A stretch of 64,000 bases of DNA from Bos javanicus (taxonomy: Eukaryota; Chordata; Mammalia; Artiodactyla; Bovidae): assembly GCF_032452875.1 (NCBI RefSeq), contig NC_083896.1:6386001-6450000 (forward strand), in the 5' to 3' direction. Each line of letters begins with the position of its first letter. Position 1 is the stretch's first letter. The notes under the pieces were generated by a model. It saw only the letters and a program-made list of their open reading frames with translations. It made no database searches and was not told the DNA's origin. A program made the position numbers and the translations under genes. Positions 1 to 11,142 of the stretch are shown here, piece after piece.

Positions 1-90
1 ACATCTACCCGACCCAGGATAGAACCTGTGTCTCTTATGTCTCCTGCATTGGCAGACAGTTCTTAATCACTAGCATGACCTGGAAAGCCC
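1..90 (-). mobile_element. Bov-tA SINE, tRNA-like head, cut by window start
   Basis: Reverse complement of the tRNA-Glu-derived head, including the B-box-like stretch and the opening that reads gggctttccaggtcatg on the minus strand. The 3' BovB-derived part lies before base 1. Confidence 0.8.
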
Positions 91-139
91 CCGTTGGAAC
101 CGCTGTTAAATGTAATGTATTATTCAAGTTGAAAACTTG

Positions 140-295
140 GAAACCTTGGCCAAGTTACTTCATCTTTTTTGTACATTCATTTCTTAGTGTAATATTATTA
201 TAAAAACAATAGCTATTCACACACACCTTATGAGTTCAGATGAACTACTACAAATAAAGCACATAGAACACAATCTGAAATGTGAAAATTATCAA
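140..295 (+). mobile_element. Probable degraded MIR SINE
   Basis: The core phrase cttggccaagttacttcatc resembles the MIR core (cttgggcaagttactt). A run like the MIR 3' region, aaataaagcacatagaacac, follows. Highly diverged; no TSD seen. Confidence 0.5.
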
Positions 296-500
296 GCATG
301 TCAATTTATGTTAGCAAGTCTTATAATTTTTATTTGCAGTTTGAATTTGCCCCTTGAGAGCATGTAATTGTGAAGATGGCTAGGCCAGAAATATTTGTAT
401 TTAAGGAATAACACAAACCAAGAGAAAGTGTCAAATGTTTAAAGAAAAAGCAGGAGTTATTTATCTAATCCCTTATGATTATGCAGTGGAGATGAAGAGT

Positions 501-2545
501 AGACTCAAGGGATTAGATGTGGTAGACAGCGTCTGAAGAACTGTGCATGGAAGTTCATACTATTGAACAGGAACCAGTGACTAAAACCATCCCAAAGAAA
601 AAGAAATGCAAAAAGACAAAGTGGTTGTCTGAGGAGGCTTAACAAATAGCTGAGGAAAGAAGAGAAGTGAAAGGCAAGGAAGTAAAGGAAAAGTATACCA
701 AACTGAAAACAGAGTCCCAGAGAATAGAAGGAGAGATAAGAAAGCCTTCTTACATGAACAAAGAAATAGAGGAAAACAACAGAATGGGAAAGACTTTCTC
801 TTTTAGAGATCTCTTCTAGAAAACTAGAGATATCAAGGGAACATTTCATGCAAGGATGGGCATGATAAAGGACAGAAATGATAAGGACCTAACAGAAGCA
901 AAAGGTATTAAGCAGAGGTAGCAAGAGTACACAGGAGAACTATACAGAAAGGTCTTAATGACCTGGATAACCATGATGGTATGATCACTCACCTAGAACC
1001 TTACATCCTGCAGTGTGAAGGCAAGTGGACCTTAGGAAGCATTACTGTGCATGAAGCTAGTGGAAGTAATAGAATTCTAGATGAGCTATTTGAAATCCTA
1101 AAAGATGATGCTGTTAAAGTGCTGCACTCGATATGTCAGCAAATGTGGAAAACTCACCAGTGGCCACAGGACTGGAAAAGGTCAGTTTTCATTCCAGTTC
1201 TAAAGAAGAGCACTGCCAAAGAATGTTAAAACTATCATACTGTACTCTATCAATTACCAAATTGTGTTCAAGGACAGAAGAGCCTGGAGGGCTACAGTCC
1301 ATAGGTCCACAAAGAATTGGACAAGACTGAGCAACTGATGCTTTCACTTTCTTTCAGCAAGGTAAAGCTCAAAATCCTTGAAGCTAGTCTTAGCAGCATG
1401 TGAACTGAGAACTTGCTGGTGTACAAGCTGAGTTTAGAAAAGGCAGAGGAACCAGAGTCAAATTGTAAACATTTTTTGGATCACAGAGAAAGGAAAGGAG
1501 TTCCAGAAAAAATCTACTTCTGCTTCATTGACAATAGCCTCTGACTGTGTGGATCAGTTAAAACTGAAAAATTTTTAAAGAGATGGGAATGCCAGACCAA
1601 CTTACCTGTCTCCTAAAAAAACCTGTATTCAGGTCAAGAAGCAGCAGTTAGAACAGAACATGGAACAACAGACTAGTTCCAAGTTGGGAAAGAGTACATC
1701 AAGACTGTATATTGTCATCCTGTTTATTTAACTTATATTCAGAGTACATCATGAAAAAAACTGGACTGGATGAATCACACGCTGGAATCAAGATAGTTGG
1801 GAGAAATATCAACAACCTCAGATATGATACCACTCTAATGGTAGAAAATGAAGAGGAATTAAGAGCCCCTTGATGAGGGTGAAACAGGAGAGTTGGCTTA
1901 AAATTCAGCATTTAAAAAATGAAGATCATGGCATCTGGTCCCATCACTTCATGACAAGTAGAAGGGGGAAAAGTAAAAACAGTGACAGATTTTCTTTTGT
2001 TGATCTCCAGAATCATTGCCAATTGTGACTGCACCCATAAAATTGAAAAGACACTTTCTCTTTGGAAGCAAAGCTATGACAAACCTAGACAGCATATTAA
2101 AAAGCAGAGACATCACATTACTGACAAAGGTCCACATAGTCAAAGCTTTGGTTTTTCCAGTAGACATGTATGGATGTGAGAGTTGGACCATATAGAAGAC
2201 TGAGCACTGAAGAATTGATGCCTTCAAACTGTGGTGCTAGAAAAGACTCTTGAGAGTCCCATGGACAGCAGGGAGATCAAACCAGTCCATCCTAAAGGAA
2301 ATCAGTCCTGAATATTCATTGGAATATTCATTCAGCTGAAGCTGAAACTTCAATACTTTGGCCACTTGTTGCGAAGAACTGACTCAATGGAAAAGACCCC
2401 AATACTGGGAAATATTAAAGGGAAATACTGGGAAATATTAAATATTAAAGCACCACCAACTCAATGGATATGAATTTGAGCAAACTCTGGGAGATAGTGA
2501 AGGATGAGGAAGCCTTGAAATCCCAAGGTGTAGAAATATGACTAA
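501..2545 (+). mobile_element. BovB LINE, 5'-truncated, heavily decayed
   Basis: About 2 kb of an RTE-clade BovB, from the endonuclease/RT linker (GLDVVDSV-like) through the RT to the 3' tail. Short surviving frames include 981-1229, which matches the segment before the RT palm; frameshifts and stops interrupt everything else. A SINE fragment sits at about 1260-1360. Near 2400-2450 the phrase gggaaatattaaa is locally duplicated. More diverged than the copies at 38316 or 58495, so probably an older insertion. Confidence 0.9.
1260..1360 (+). mobile_element. Bov-tA/Bov-A SINE 3' fragment nested in BovB
   Basis: The phrases ggagggctacagtccata and ggacaagactgagcaact are the BovB-derived SINE tail. 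They interrupt the BovB RT region, which resumes at ggtaaagctcaaaatcc. Boundaries approximate. Confidence 0.7.
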
Positions 2546-2564
2546 AAGGTTCAAAGTTTTATTG

Positions 2565-2692
2565 TTATTGTTCAGCTGCTCAGTCCTGTCCGACTCTTTC
2601 TGACCCCATGGACTAGAGCTCGCCAGGCTCTTCTATCCATGGGATTTCCCAGACAAGAATATTGGAGTGGGTTACCATTTCCTTCTCCATCA
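2565..2692 (-). mobile_element. Bov-A type SINE monomer
   Basis: Antisense Bov-A sequence from ttcagctgctcagtcctgtc to ggttaccatttccttctcc. The tRNA head is absent. It lies about 20 bp from the 3' end of the preceding BovB. Confidence 0.8.
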
Positions 2693-3193
2693 GAGTGTGT
2701 TGGATGAGGCAAAAAGGGTGGATGCCTGGGATTCTGTATCCATCATAGTTTTTCTTCTCTCTTACTTTCTTCAATTAAGACAAGATTTTTCCTTATTCTT
2801 TCTGCTGCTTCTAGGACATTTCTTTGGTTCTCTTAAAGGAACATGGTTCTCTGAAGATTCCCTAACAAAAACAAGGGGAAAAGGACCTAAAATAGTTTGG
2901 AAAATAGTGCTTACAAAAATCACTTAAAAATTCACAATGTCTTTTACCCCATTAATGGTTTATCAAACATTCTTTAACAAATAGTGCCATTAAATTTTAC
3001 TCATCCATTTTTTAAACCCATTTTTACTTTCTCACTCTAAGTTCTTTGTCTAAACTAATCTCTTTGCCCTGGGAACCAATTATTGTGTCTTCCATTTATT
3101 CACACCCCAAATACCACACATTCTCTTGACCTTTTCCTCTTATAAGACACTGCATATTCTCTTCAGCAATTAGTGCCATTAAATTACTTGTTT
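2693..3193. other. Unassigned intronic sequence
   Basis: No repeat or exon recognised. The phrase tagtgccattaaatt occurs twice (about 2982 and 3171), a weak duplication. The open frame 2667-2927 begins inside a SINE and resembles nothing. Confidence 0.4.
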
Positions 3194-3394
3194 AATGCCT
3201 GTTTCTCAGGTGGTAAAGAATCTGCCTGCAAGGCAGGAGAACCAAATTCAATCCCTGGGTTAGGAAGATCCCCTGGAGAAGGGCGTGGGAACCAACAACA
3301 ATATTCTTGCCTGGAGAATCCCTCAGACAGAGGACCCTGGCAAGCTACTGTCCATGGGGTAGCAAAGGATTGGACACAACTGAATGACTAACAT
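3194..3394 (+). mobile_element. Bov-tA SINE, near full length
   Basis: The tRNA-like head (ctcaggtggtaaagaatctg) is followed by the Bov-A body, ending ggacacaactgaatgacta. The order head-body-tail gives the + orientation. Confidence 0.88.
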
Positions 3395-3401
3395 TTCCTC
3401 C

Positions 3402-3490
3402 TAGACCATAAGATTCAGGAGCCCTTTGAAGGATACATTCATAGTTCAGTGTCTGGTACACAGAGTAACACAATATATATCTGTTGAAAG
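3402..3490 (+). mobile_element. Probable L2 LINE 3' tail
   Basis: Resembles the L2 3' end (gaccataagattcaggagcc, then a run like gtgtctggtacacagagtaa). Short and diverged; could be chance similarity. Confidence 0.4.
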
Positions 3491-3624
3491 AGTAAAAAAC
3501 ACTTAATATATAGTCAGTGTTTGGGACTTACCTTGAGAAATATTTAAAAGATGGATTATCTTTTCCTCCCATCTCTTACTTGAAAGATAAAGGCAGAGAA
3601 AAGAAAAAGAGGAATTAAGGAGAA

Positions 3625-4124
3625 ACATATTGAAAAGCAGAGACATTACTTTGCCAACAAAGGTCCGTCTAGTCAAGGCTATGGTTTTTCCTGTGGTCAT
3701 GTATGGATGTGAGAGTTGGACTGTGAAGAAAGCTGAGCGCTGAAGAATTGATGCTTTTGAACTGTGGTTTTGGAGAAGACTCTTGAGAGTCCCTTGGACT
3801 GCAAGGAGATCCAACCAGTCCATTCTGAAGGAGATCAGCCCTGGGTATTCCTGGAAGGAATGATGCTAAAGCTGAAACTCCAGTACTTTGGCCACCTCAT
3901 GCGAAGAGTTGACTCATTGGAAAAGACTCTGAAGCTGGAAGGGATTGGGGGCAGGAGGAGAAGGGGACGACGGAGGATGAGATGGCTGGATGGCATCACT
4001 GACTTGATGGACGTGAGTCTCAGTGAACTCTGGGAGTTGGTGATGGACAGGAGGCCTGGCATGCTGCGATTCATGGGGTCTCAAAGAGTCGGACACGACT
4101 GAGCGACTGAACTGAACTGAACTC
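3625..4124 (+). mobile_element. BovB LINE 3' end with TSD
   Basis: About 500 bp of BovB 3' region ending in the family's short tandem tail (gaactgaactgaactc). The 8-bp direct repeat aaggagaa flanks it at 3617-3624 and 4125-4132, showing an independent 5'-truncated insertion. A frame at 3764-4102 is the C-terminal BovB ORF remnant, not a gene. Confidence 0.92.
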
Positions 4125-4411
4125 AAGGAGAAGCAAGAAATGCTTTGGCTGACATGACTGTCAGTCAAAGAGCCAGCTTCCAGTCAGATTCTGAGTCTAA
4201 TCTTTAAGGTCATCATGACTATCTTTAGCTACGAAAAGGAGCGGGAAATGTACTTGTGACAAAGTTGGCTGGGGAAGAACCACCAAAGTCAAGTGCAAAC
4301 AGTTTCCTGAGAATGTCTGGTCAGAGCCAGCAGGTCATTTTTCACTTCTACTGCCCCATTCTCAGGGCTACCAATGGAAAATTACTTGTTCCTAATTTCT
4401 GTTGGTAATTT
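4125..4411. other. Unassigned intronic sequence
   Basis: Begins with the TSD copy of the preceding BovB. Nothing else recognised. Confidence 0.4.
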
Positions 4412-4770
4412 GACATTTTGAACTGTGGTGCTGGAGAAGACTTTTGAGAGTCCCTTGGACAGCAAGGAGATCAAACCGGTCAGCCCTAAAGGAAATCAAA
4501 CTTGAATATTCACTGGAAAGACTGATGCTAAAGGCAGAGCTCCAATACTTTGGCCACCTGATGAGACGAGCTGACTCGTTGGAAAAGACCCTGATGCTTG
4601 GAAAGACTGAAGGCAGGAGAAGGGGGCGACAGAGGATGAGAAGGTTGGATGGCATACCAACTCAGTGAACATCACTTTGAGCAAACTCCAGGAGATGCTG
4701 AAGGACAGGGAAGCCTGGTGTGCTGCAGTCCATGGGGTCACAAAGAATTGGACATGACTGAGCGACTGAG
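4412..4770 (+). mobile_element. BovB LINE 3' end
   Basis: Sense BovB tail from gaactgtggtgctggagaag to gacatgactgagcgactgag. A possible short TSD (acattt) is too weak to rely on. Confidence 0.9.
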
Positions 4771-5495
4771 CAACATTTGCCAAATGCTCTCAGTATTTTT
4801 AGGTTTGCCTTGCAACCTGTAGGTCAAAATAGATCTTGTCTTTGCAAGTGTATGTTTTATATTCACATCCATCCTTATTTTAAACATGGGTTTTTTTTCA
4901 TATGTTTTGATTATGCCTTATTAAACATCAATTTAAGGTTTGATTGTTTTAAAGATAATTATATCTCATAGATATTTTAAATTGCAACAATAGTTGGCTT
5001 CCCAAAAGAATTTTCAAGGCAAAGGAAGATTCTTTTCATCAGACCATCTGTGTACGATGCATTTTGTGTAGGCTTAGGAAACGACTTGTAGCCCTCCCAG
5101 ATTTGGGGTTTTGCTAGCTGGCTCACTCCTACCATCCCCTAAGGGAGTTTCTGTTTTCATAAAAAAGAAAAGTGGTGAATCGTCTTGCTTCCTGGAAATG
5201 AATTTGAGTAAAGCAAAAACATTTCTGGGCTAAATGTTACATTATGCTATTATGTTAATTTACTGTCTTTTCCTGCCATTTCCTTCTTTTGTACAATTAC
5301 TTCTGTTTGGCACTTACATGTAAAATGAATGCTTTTCAAGCATTTTCACTGGCTAGTTCCTTTATGGGTTCCTTTGAAATAAAACAAAGCAAAACAAAGG
5401 GACTTCCCGTATGCCAAACCCCACTAAAATTTTATACACATCTTGTCTTTGTCAAGGATAACAGTACCTACTAATTAAATGCCTAAGAGGTTCCT
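4771..5495. other. Unassigned intronic sequence
   Basis: AT-rich, with no recognisable repeat, RNA gene or splice-bounded exon. Confidence 0.4.
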
Positions 5496-5499
5496 TCTT

Positions 5500-5690
5500 A
5501 AACTTTGAAAATATTACATTATTTAATTCTTCTACAATTCCAAAGATGTGTATTATTAACTCTGTATGATGCAGAAAATAATGTGACTCAAAGATATCAA
5601 ATAACATAATTGATTAGTGACACAGGCAAGACAGAAACACAGATCTGCCTGTCTGAAAGGTGTTGTCAGCTATTCCACCCTGGCTGGCTC
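5500..5690 (-). mobile_element. Degraded MIR SINE
   Basis: Antisense MIR-like order: a stretch like attattaactctgtatgatg, then gtgacacaggcaagac and agatctgcctgtctg. Diverged, as expected for a mammal-wide SINE. Confidence 0.5.
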
Positions 5691-6032
5691 CTGCCTCACT
5701 CCTGACCATGTTCAGTGCATTCCTATTTCTAAAATCCTCTTGCTTTAGGACATACATGTTGGAGTCAACAAAAAATAATTATTGTTTTAAAGAGGAATTT
5801 ACTGAAACTATAAAAATGTATTTTCAGGAGAAATATGCAATTGAAAGTGTTATATTGTCTACACTACTCAGCTCTTCTAATATTGTGGAAAGTTGAAAGT
5901 CAAGTAAATTCCTCTGCTAGAAAAGTCTAATACTTACTTTAATATAGTGTGCCAATATAAGGAAAATTTAAATATATAAAATATACACTGGTCACAAATT
6001 CAAGTTGCTTGAATTTCATCTAATTTTTAAAA
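5691..6032. other. Unassigned intronic sequence
   Basis: AT-rich; nothing recognised. Confidence 0.4.
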
Positions 6033-8545
6033 TGGAGATTCAGTTCAGTTCAGTTTAGTTGCTCAGTCATGTTCAACTCTTAGCGACCCCATGGACGGCA
6101 GCATGCAGGCCTCCCTGTCCATCGCCAACTCCTGGAACGTACTCAGACTCATGTGCATTGTGTCGGTGATGCCATCAAACAGTCTCATCCTCTGTCATCC
6201 CCTTCTCCTCCTGCCTTCAATCTTTCCCAGCATCAGGGTCTTTTCCAGTGTGTCAGTTCTTCATATCAAGCGGCCAAAGTGTTGGAGTTTCAGCTTCAAC
6301 ATTGGTCGTTCCAATGAATGTTCGGGACTGATTTCCTTTAGGATGGACTGGTTGGATCTCCTTGCAGTCCAAGGAACTCTCAAGAGTCTTCTCCAACACC
6401 ACAGTTTAAAAGCATCAATCCTTTGGCACTCTCTTTATAGTTAAACTCTCCCATCCATAAATGACTACTGGAAAAACCATAGCTTTGACTAGATGGATCT
6501 TTGTTGGCAAAGTAATGTCTCTGCTTTTTAATATGTTGTCTAGGTTGGTGGTAGTTTTTCTTGCAAGGAGCAAGTGTCTTTTAATTTCATGTCTGCAGTC
6601 ACACAATCTGCAGTGATTTTGGAGCCCCCAAAATAAAGTCTGTCACTGTTTCCATTGTTTCTCCTTCTATTTGCCATAAAGTGATGGGACCAGATGCCAT
6701 GATCTTAGTTTTCTGAATGTTGAGTTTTAAGCCAAGTTTTTCACTCTCCTCTTGCACTTTCCTTAAGAGACTCTTTAGTTCTTCTTCACTTTCTGCCATT
6801 AGGGTGGTGTCATCTGCTAAAAGGGTGGTGTCATCTGCCTATCTGAGGTTACTGATATTTTTCCCAGCAATCTTGATTCCAGCTTGCGCTTCTTCAGCCT
6901 GGAATTTCTCATGATGTACTTTGCATATAAGTTAAATAAGCAGGGTGACAGTAGACAGCCTTGACGTACTCCTTTCCCAATTTGGAACAGTCTGTTGTTC
7001 CATGTCCAGTTCTAACTGTTGCATCTCTACCTCCATGCAGATTTCTGAGGAGCCAGGTCAGGTGGTCTGGTATTCTCATCTCTTTAAGAATTTTCCACAG
7101 TTTGTTGTGATCCACACAGTCAAAGGCTTTGGCATAGTCAATAAAGCAAATGTATATGTTTTCCTGAAACTCTCTTGCTTTTTCAATGATCAGCAGATGT
7201 TGAAATTTGATCTCTGGTTCCTCTGCGTTTTCTAAATCCAGCTTGAACATCTGGAAGTTCATGGTTCATGTATTGCTGAAGCCTGGATTGGAGAATTTTG
7301 AGCATTACTTTACTAGTGTGTGAGATGAGTGCAATTGTACGGTAGTGTGAGCATTCTTTGGCATTGCCTTTCTTTGGGATTGGAAGGAAAACTGACCTTT
7401 TCCAGTCCTGTGGCCACTGTTGAGTTTTCCAAATTTGTTGGCATATTGAGTGCAGCACTTTCACAGCATCATCTTTCAGGATCTGAAATAGCTCAACTGG
7501 AATTCCATCACCTCCACTAGCTTTGTTTGTAGTGATGCTTTCTAAGGCCCACTTGACTTCACATTCCAGGATGTCTGGCTCTAGGTCAGTGATCACACCA
7601 TCGTGATTATCTGGGTCATGAAGATCTTTTTGTACAGTTTTTCTTTGTATTCTTGCCACCTCTTCTTAACATCTTCTGGTTTTGTTAGGTCCTACTATTT
7701 CTGTCCTTTATTGTGCTCATCTTTGCATGAAATTTTCCCTTGGTATCTCTAATTTCCCTGAAGAGATCTCTAGTCTTTCCCATTCTATTGTTTTCCTCTA
7801 TTTCTTTGCATTGATCGCTGAGGAAGGCTTTCTTATCTCTCCTTGCTATTCTTTGAAACTCTGCATTCTAATGGGTATATCTTTCTTTTCTCCTTTGCCT
7901 TTTGCTTCTCTTCTTTTCTCAGCTATTTGTAAGGCCTCCTCAGAGAACCATTTTACCTTTTTGCATTTCTTTTTCTTGGGGATGGTCTTGATCACTGCCT
8001 CCTGTACAATGTCACCAACCTCCATCCATAGTTCTTCAAGCACTCTGTCTATCAGATCTAATCCCTTGAATCTGTTTGTCACTTGTGCTATATAATCATA
8101 AGGGATTTGATTTAGGTCATACCTGAATGGTCTAGTAGTTTTCCCTACTTTCTTCAATTTAAGTCTGAATTTGGCAATAAGGAGTTGATGATCTGAGCCA
8201 CAGTCAGCTCCCGTTCTTGTTTTTGCTGACTGTATAGAGCTTCTCCATCTTTGGCTGCAAAGAATAAAATCATTCTGATTTGAGCATTGACCATCTGGTG
8301 ATGTCCATGTGTAGAGTCTTCTCTTGTGTTGTTGGAAGAGAGTGTTTGCTATTACCAGCGTGTTCTCTTGGCAAAACTCTGTTAGCCTTTGACCTGCTTC
8401 GTTTTGTACTCCACGGCCAAATTTTCGTGTTACTCTAGGTAACTCTTGGCTTCATACTTTTGCATTCTAATCCCCTATGATGAAGAGGACATCTTTTTTG
8501 GGTGTTAATTCTAGAAGGTTTTGTAGGTCTTCATAGAAATGGAGA
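6033..8545 (-). mobile_element. BovB LINE, about 2.5 kb, antisense to NOX4
   Basis: A long antisense BovB. From its own 5' side it holds the endonuclease end (8545 to about 8160), the linker (frame 8157-7846), the RT N-terminal part (7659-7183), an RT palm motif A of the form FIDYAKAFD (7262-6909), and the 3' region ending in the cagttcagtt tail at 6033. The ORF is broken by frameshifts. At 6801-6838 a 21-bp in-frame tandem duplication repeats ADDTTL of motif C, and the motif Tyr codon is now a stop. The element is dead. Confidence 0.95.
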
Positions 8546-8849
8546 TTATGCTTTTACATCTGAAAATGGAAAAAGTTGGTGCAAAGATAAGGTACAGAAG
8601 CACTGTAGTATTTTTCATAATTTCAGTCAAAATAAAGCTAAGTTTTGAGCACTGGTTTAATAGAAACCCAAAGACTGGAGTTTTCATTACTTAGAGTGCT
8701 TCATCATTTCTTATACTTGACATTGACTTTGCTACATAAAGAAGGCATGCTAATTTGATGGGTCTTTTCAGAATGTTGTGATTGTTTTTTGCTATAGCAC
8801 TTGCCTTCTCTCAGGGTACAACCAGCAGGCACATGTTTGGTGACTAAAG
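8546..8849. other. Unassigned intronic sequence
   Basis: No repeat or exon recognised between the 5' end of the BovB and the MIR. Confidence 0.4.
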
Positions 8850-9005
8850 TTGATGGAGATCAGAGGGTGTTGTGTAGACCATAGATTTTGGAATCCTGAA
8901 CAACTTGGATTAGATCCACCACTTACTAGTACTATGATCTTGGACAAGATAATTAACACACGTATCCTCTGTTTACTTCTTTATAAAATATGGATAATAA
9001 TAATA
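8850..9005 (+). mobile_element. MIR SINE, 5' part (split by BovB)
   Basis: The phrase tagatccaccacttactagt, then atcttggacaagataattaa and aaaatatggataataataat follow the MIR sense order. The 3' part reappears at 9808-9880 after younger insertions. Confidence 0.7.
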
Positions 9006-9696
9006 ACTGGAACTCAGCATTCAAAAACTAAGATCATGGCATCTAGTCACATCACTTCTTGGCAAATAAATGGGGAAACAATGGAAATAGTGACAGACTT
9101 TATTTTCTTGGGCTCCAAAATTACTGCAGACGGTGACTACAGCCAAGAAATTAGAAGACGCTTGCTCCTTGGAAGAAAAGCTATGACAAACCTAGACAGC
9201 ATATTAAAAAGCACAGACATTACTTTACCAATAAAGGTCTGTCTAGTCAAAACTATGGTTTTTCCAGTAGTCATTTTTGGATGTGAGAGTTGGACCAAAA
9301 AAGGAGACTGAGCGCCAAAGAAACGATGCTTTGAACTGTGGTGTTGGAGAAGACTCTTGAGAGTCCTTTGGACTGCTCCGAGATCCAACCAGTCCATCCT
9401 GAAGGAAATCAGTCCTGAGTATTCATTGAAAGGACTGATGCTGAAGCTGAAACTCCAAGACTCTGGCCACCTAATGCGAAGAGCTGACTCATTTGAAGAG
9501 ATCCTGATGCTCGGAAAGATTGAAAGTGGGAGGAGAAGGGGACAAAAGAGGATGAAATGGTTGGATGACATCACCGACTCAATAGACATGACTATGAGCA
9601 AACTCTGGGAGATAGTGAATGACAGGGGAAGCCTGTTCTGCTGCAGTTCATGGGGTCTCAAAGAGTTGGACATGACTGAGTGACTGAACAATAATG
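9006..9696 (+). mobile_element. BovB LINE 3' end inserted in MIR
   Basis: Sense BovB from aaactaagatcatggcatct to catgactgagtgactgaac. The frame from about 9010 to 9311 keeps the C-terminal BovB ORF remnant (ITSWQINGETMEIVTDF-like). The target was the MIR beginning at 8850. Confidence 0.92.
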
Positions 9697-9724
9697 TAGC
9701 TCTGAATATGAATTTAAAAGATAT

Positions 9725-9800
9725 CAGATCAGATCAGATCAGTCGCTCAGTCGTGTCCGACTCTTTGCGACCCCATGAATCGCAGCACGCCAGGCCTCCT
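9725..9800 (-). mobile_element. 76-bp BovB/Bov-A 3'-end insertion with 9-bp TSD
   Basis: Only the terminal tail (agatcagatcagtcgctcag through gccaggcctcct, minus orientation) is present. The perfect direct repeat aaaagatat flanks it at 9716-9724 and 9801-9809. An extreme 5' truncation rather than a later deletion. Confidence 0.88.
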
Positions 9801-9807
9801 AAAAGAT

Positions 9808-9880
9808 ATAACCAAGTGCCAAGTGTGGTGCTCCGTACACAGTAAGTGCTAAGTCAGTTAGAAATTGTTATGATTTTTTT
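9808..9880 (+). mobile_element. MIR SINE, 3' part
   Basis: The phrase aagtgccaagtgtggtgctc, then cacagtaagtgctaagtcag, is the MIR 3' end (agtgcctggcacatagtaag). It continues the MIR interrupted at 9005. Confidence 0.6.
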
Positions 9881-10137
9881 TCTGATAATGACTGACCAAT
9901 CAAAATGGAATTAAACTGAATTTTTTTTTTTTTTTTTTGCTTCTTTCTCCATCATGAAATAACTGATTGAGCTGTGATCACAGAGTGGTTTAGAAATGGT
10001 CGTTTGAAGGACTGGTGGTGCCTCTTGTGGTTTACTAGCCCTTAGGATTGGATGTTTTAGGTTGGGCTTCCAGAAAAACAGATTGAGAGTAGAGATTTGC
10101 ATGCCAGAAATTTGTCAGGGAGTGTGCTTAGATCAAG
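9881..10137. other. Intronic sequence with an 18-bp poly-T run
   Basis: T(18) at 9921-9938. The flanks match no element I recognise. The later part (about 10055-10130) vaguely resembles an old LTR-like dispersed repeat; uncertain. Confidence 0.4.
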
Positions 10138-10352
10138 AGCTTCCTAGGTGGCGCTAATAGTAAAGATCCTCCCTGGCAATGCAGGAGGCATAAGACAAAT
10201 GGGTTCTATCCTTGGGTCAGGAAGACTTCCTGAAGGAGGGCATGCCCAGCCACTCCAGTATTCTTGCCTGGAAAATCCCATGAACAGAGGAGCCTGTTGG
10301 GCTACAATCCTTGGGGTTGCAAAGATTTGGACATGATTTGGGTGACTTAGTG
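10138..10352 (+). mobile_element. Bov-tA SINE
   Basis: tRNA-like head (gagcttcctaggtggcgc), Bov-A body (cactccagtattcttgcctg) and tail (gcaaagatttggacatgatt). A short CA/CG-rich run follows at about 10355-10376. Confidence 0.88.
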
Positions 10353-10750
10353 TGCCCGCACACACAGGCACAGGTCCACATGTGGTAAGGAGTGAAGGAC
10401 AGATGAGGCAAGATAAAAGTTCAGCTGTGATGTAGATGCGACAGAGGCCTCAGCAGGTCACACAGGAGCTCTGGGAGGAAAATGATAGTCCTGAACTGTC
10501 CTTCCTTGAAGTCAGGAGGACAAATCCTTATACTCCCAAATTACAGTCCTTGGATTTGATGCTTAGACATGGGTGGAGAAGCTTTCTGCTGTGAATGGTG
10601 ATTCCTCGGGAGAGTCTCAGAAGTGAACTCAGCAGGCAACACTTTTTAGCAGCTAGGAGATAGGGGAGATGAGAGTTTTAATGCTGACAACTGGCCAAAG
10701 GGAGGAGGGAGGAGGACCTGAACAGTTTCCACTATACATGACAGTTAGAT
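10353..10750. other. Unassigned intronic sequence
   Basis: Less AT-rich than its surroundings; possibly an eroded LTR-type repeat, but no diagnostic phrase. Confidence 0.3.
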
Positions 10751-10974
10751 GTTGTTGTTGTTCAAGTACCAAGTCTGTACCACTCTCTGCAACCCCATGA
10801 ACTGCAGCACGTCAGGCCTCCCCATCCCTCACCATCTCTCAGGGTTTGCCCATGCCCATTTCCATTGAGTCGGTGATGCCATTCAACCACCTCATCCTCC
10901 GTCACCCTCTTCTCCTCTGCCTTCAGTCTTCCCCTGTGTGAGGGTCTTATCCAATGAATTGGATAAGTATTGGA
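10751..10974 (-). mobile_element. BovB LINE 3' fragment
   Basis: Antisense BovB tail, from the gttgttgttgttc run through ctcatcctccgtcaccctct to tccaatgaattgg. It runs straight into a truncated Bov-tA in the opposite sense, so the border is approximate. Confidence 0.82.
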
Positions 10975-11142
10975 GCAATGCAGGAGACCCGCATTTGATC
11001 CCTGGGTTGGGAAGATCCTCTGAAGAAGGAAATGGCAACCCACTTCAGTATTCTTGTCTGGAGAATTCCATGGACAGAGAAGCCTGGCGGGCTACCGTCC
11101 ATAGGGTCACAAAAAGTTAGACACAACTGAGTGACTAGCAGA
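10975..11142 (+). mobile_element. Bov-tA SINE lacking its first ~40 bp
   Basis: Starts inside the tRNA-like head at gcaatgcaggagaccc and continues to the tail gacacaactgagtgacta. It adjoins the antisense BovB with no unique spacer. Confidence 0.85.

Noticed and set aside
9137..9691. 184-codon minus-strand open frame
   Set aside because: It is the antisense of a BovB 3' region. The same antisense peptide (SLRPHEL-, RMDWLDL-like) recurs at other BovB copies because of their shared sequence.
10138..10352. tRNA gene reading of the SINE heads
   Set aside because: The A/B-box-like heads belong to Bov-tA and SINE2 elements fused to BovB-derived or other tails; no intact cloverleaf gene was seen at these or the other SINE sites.
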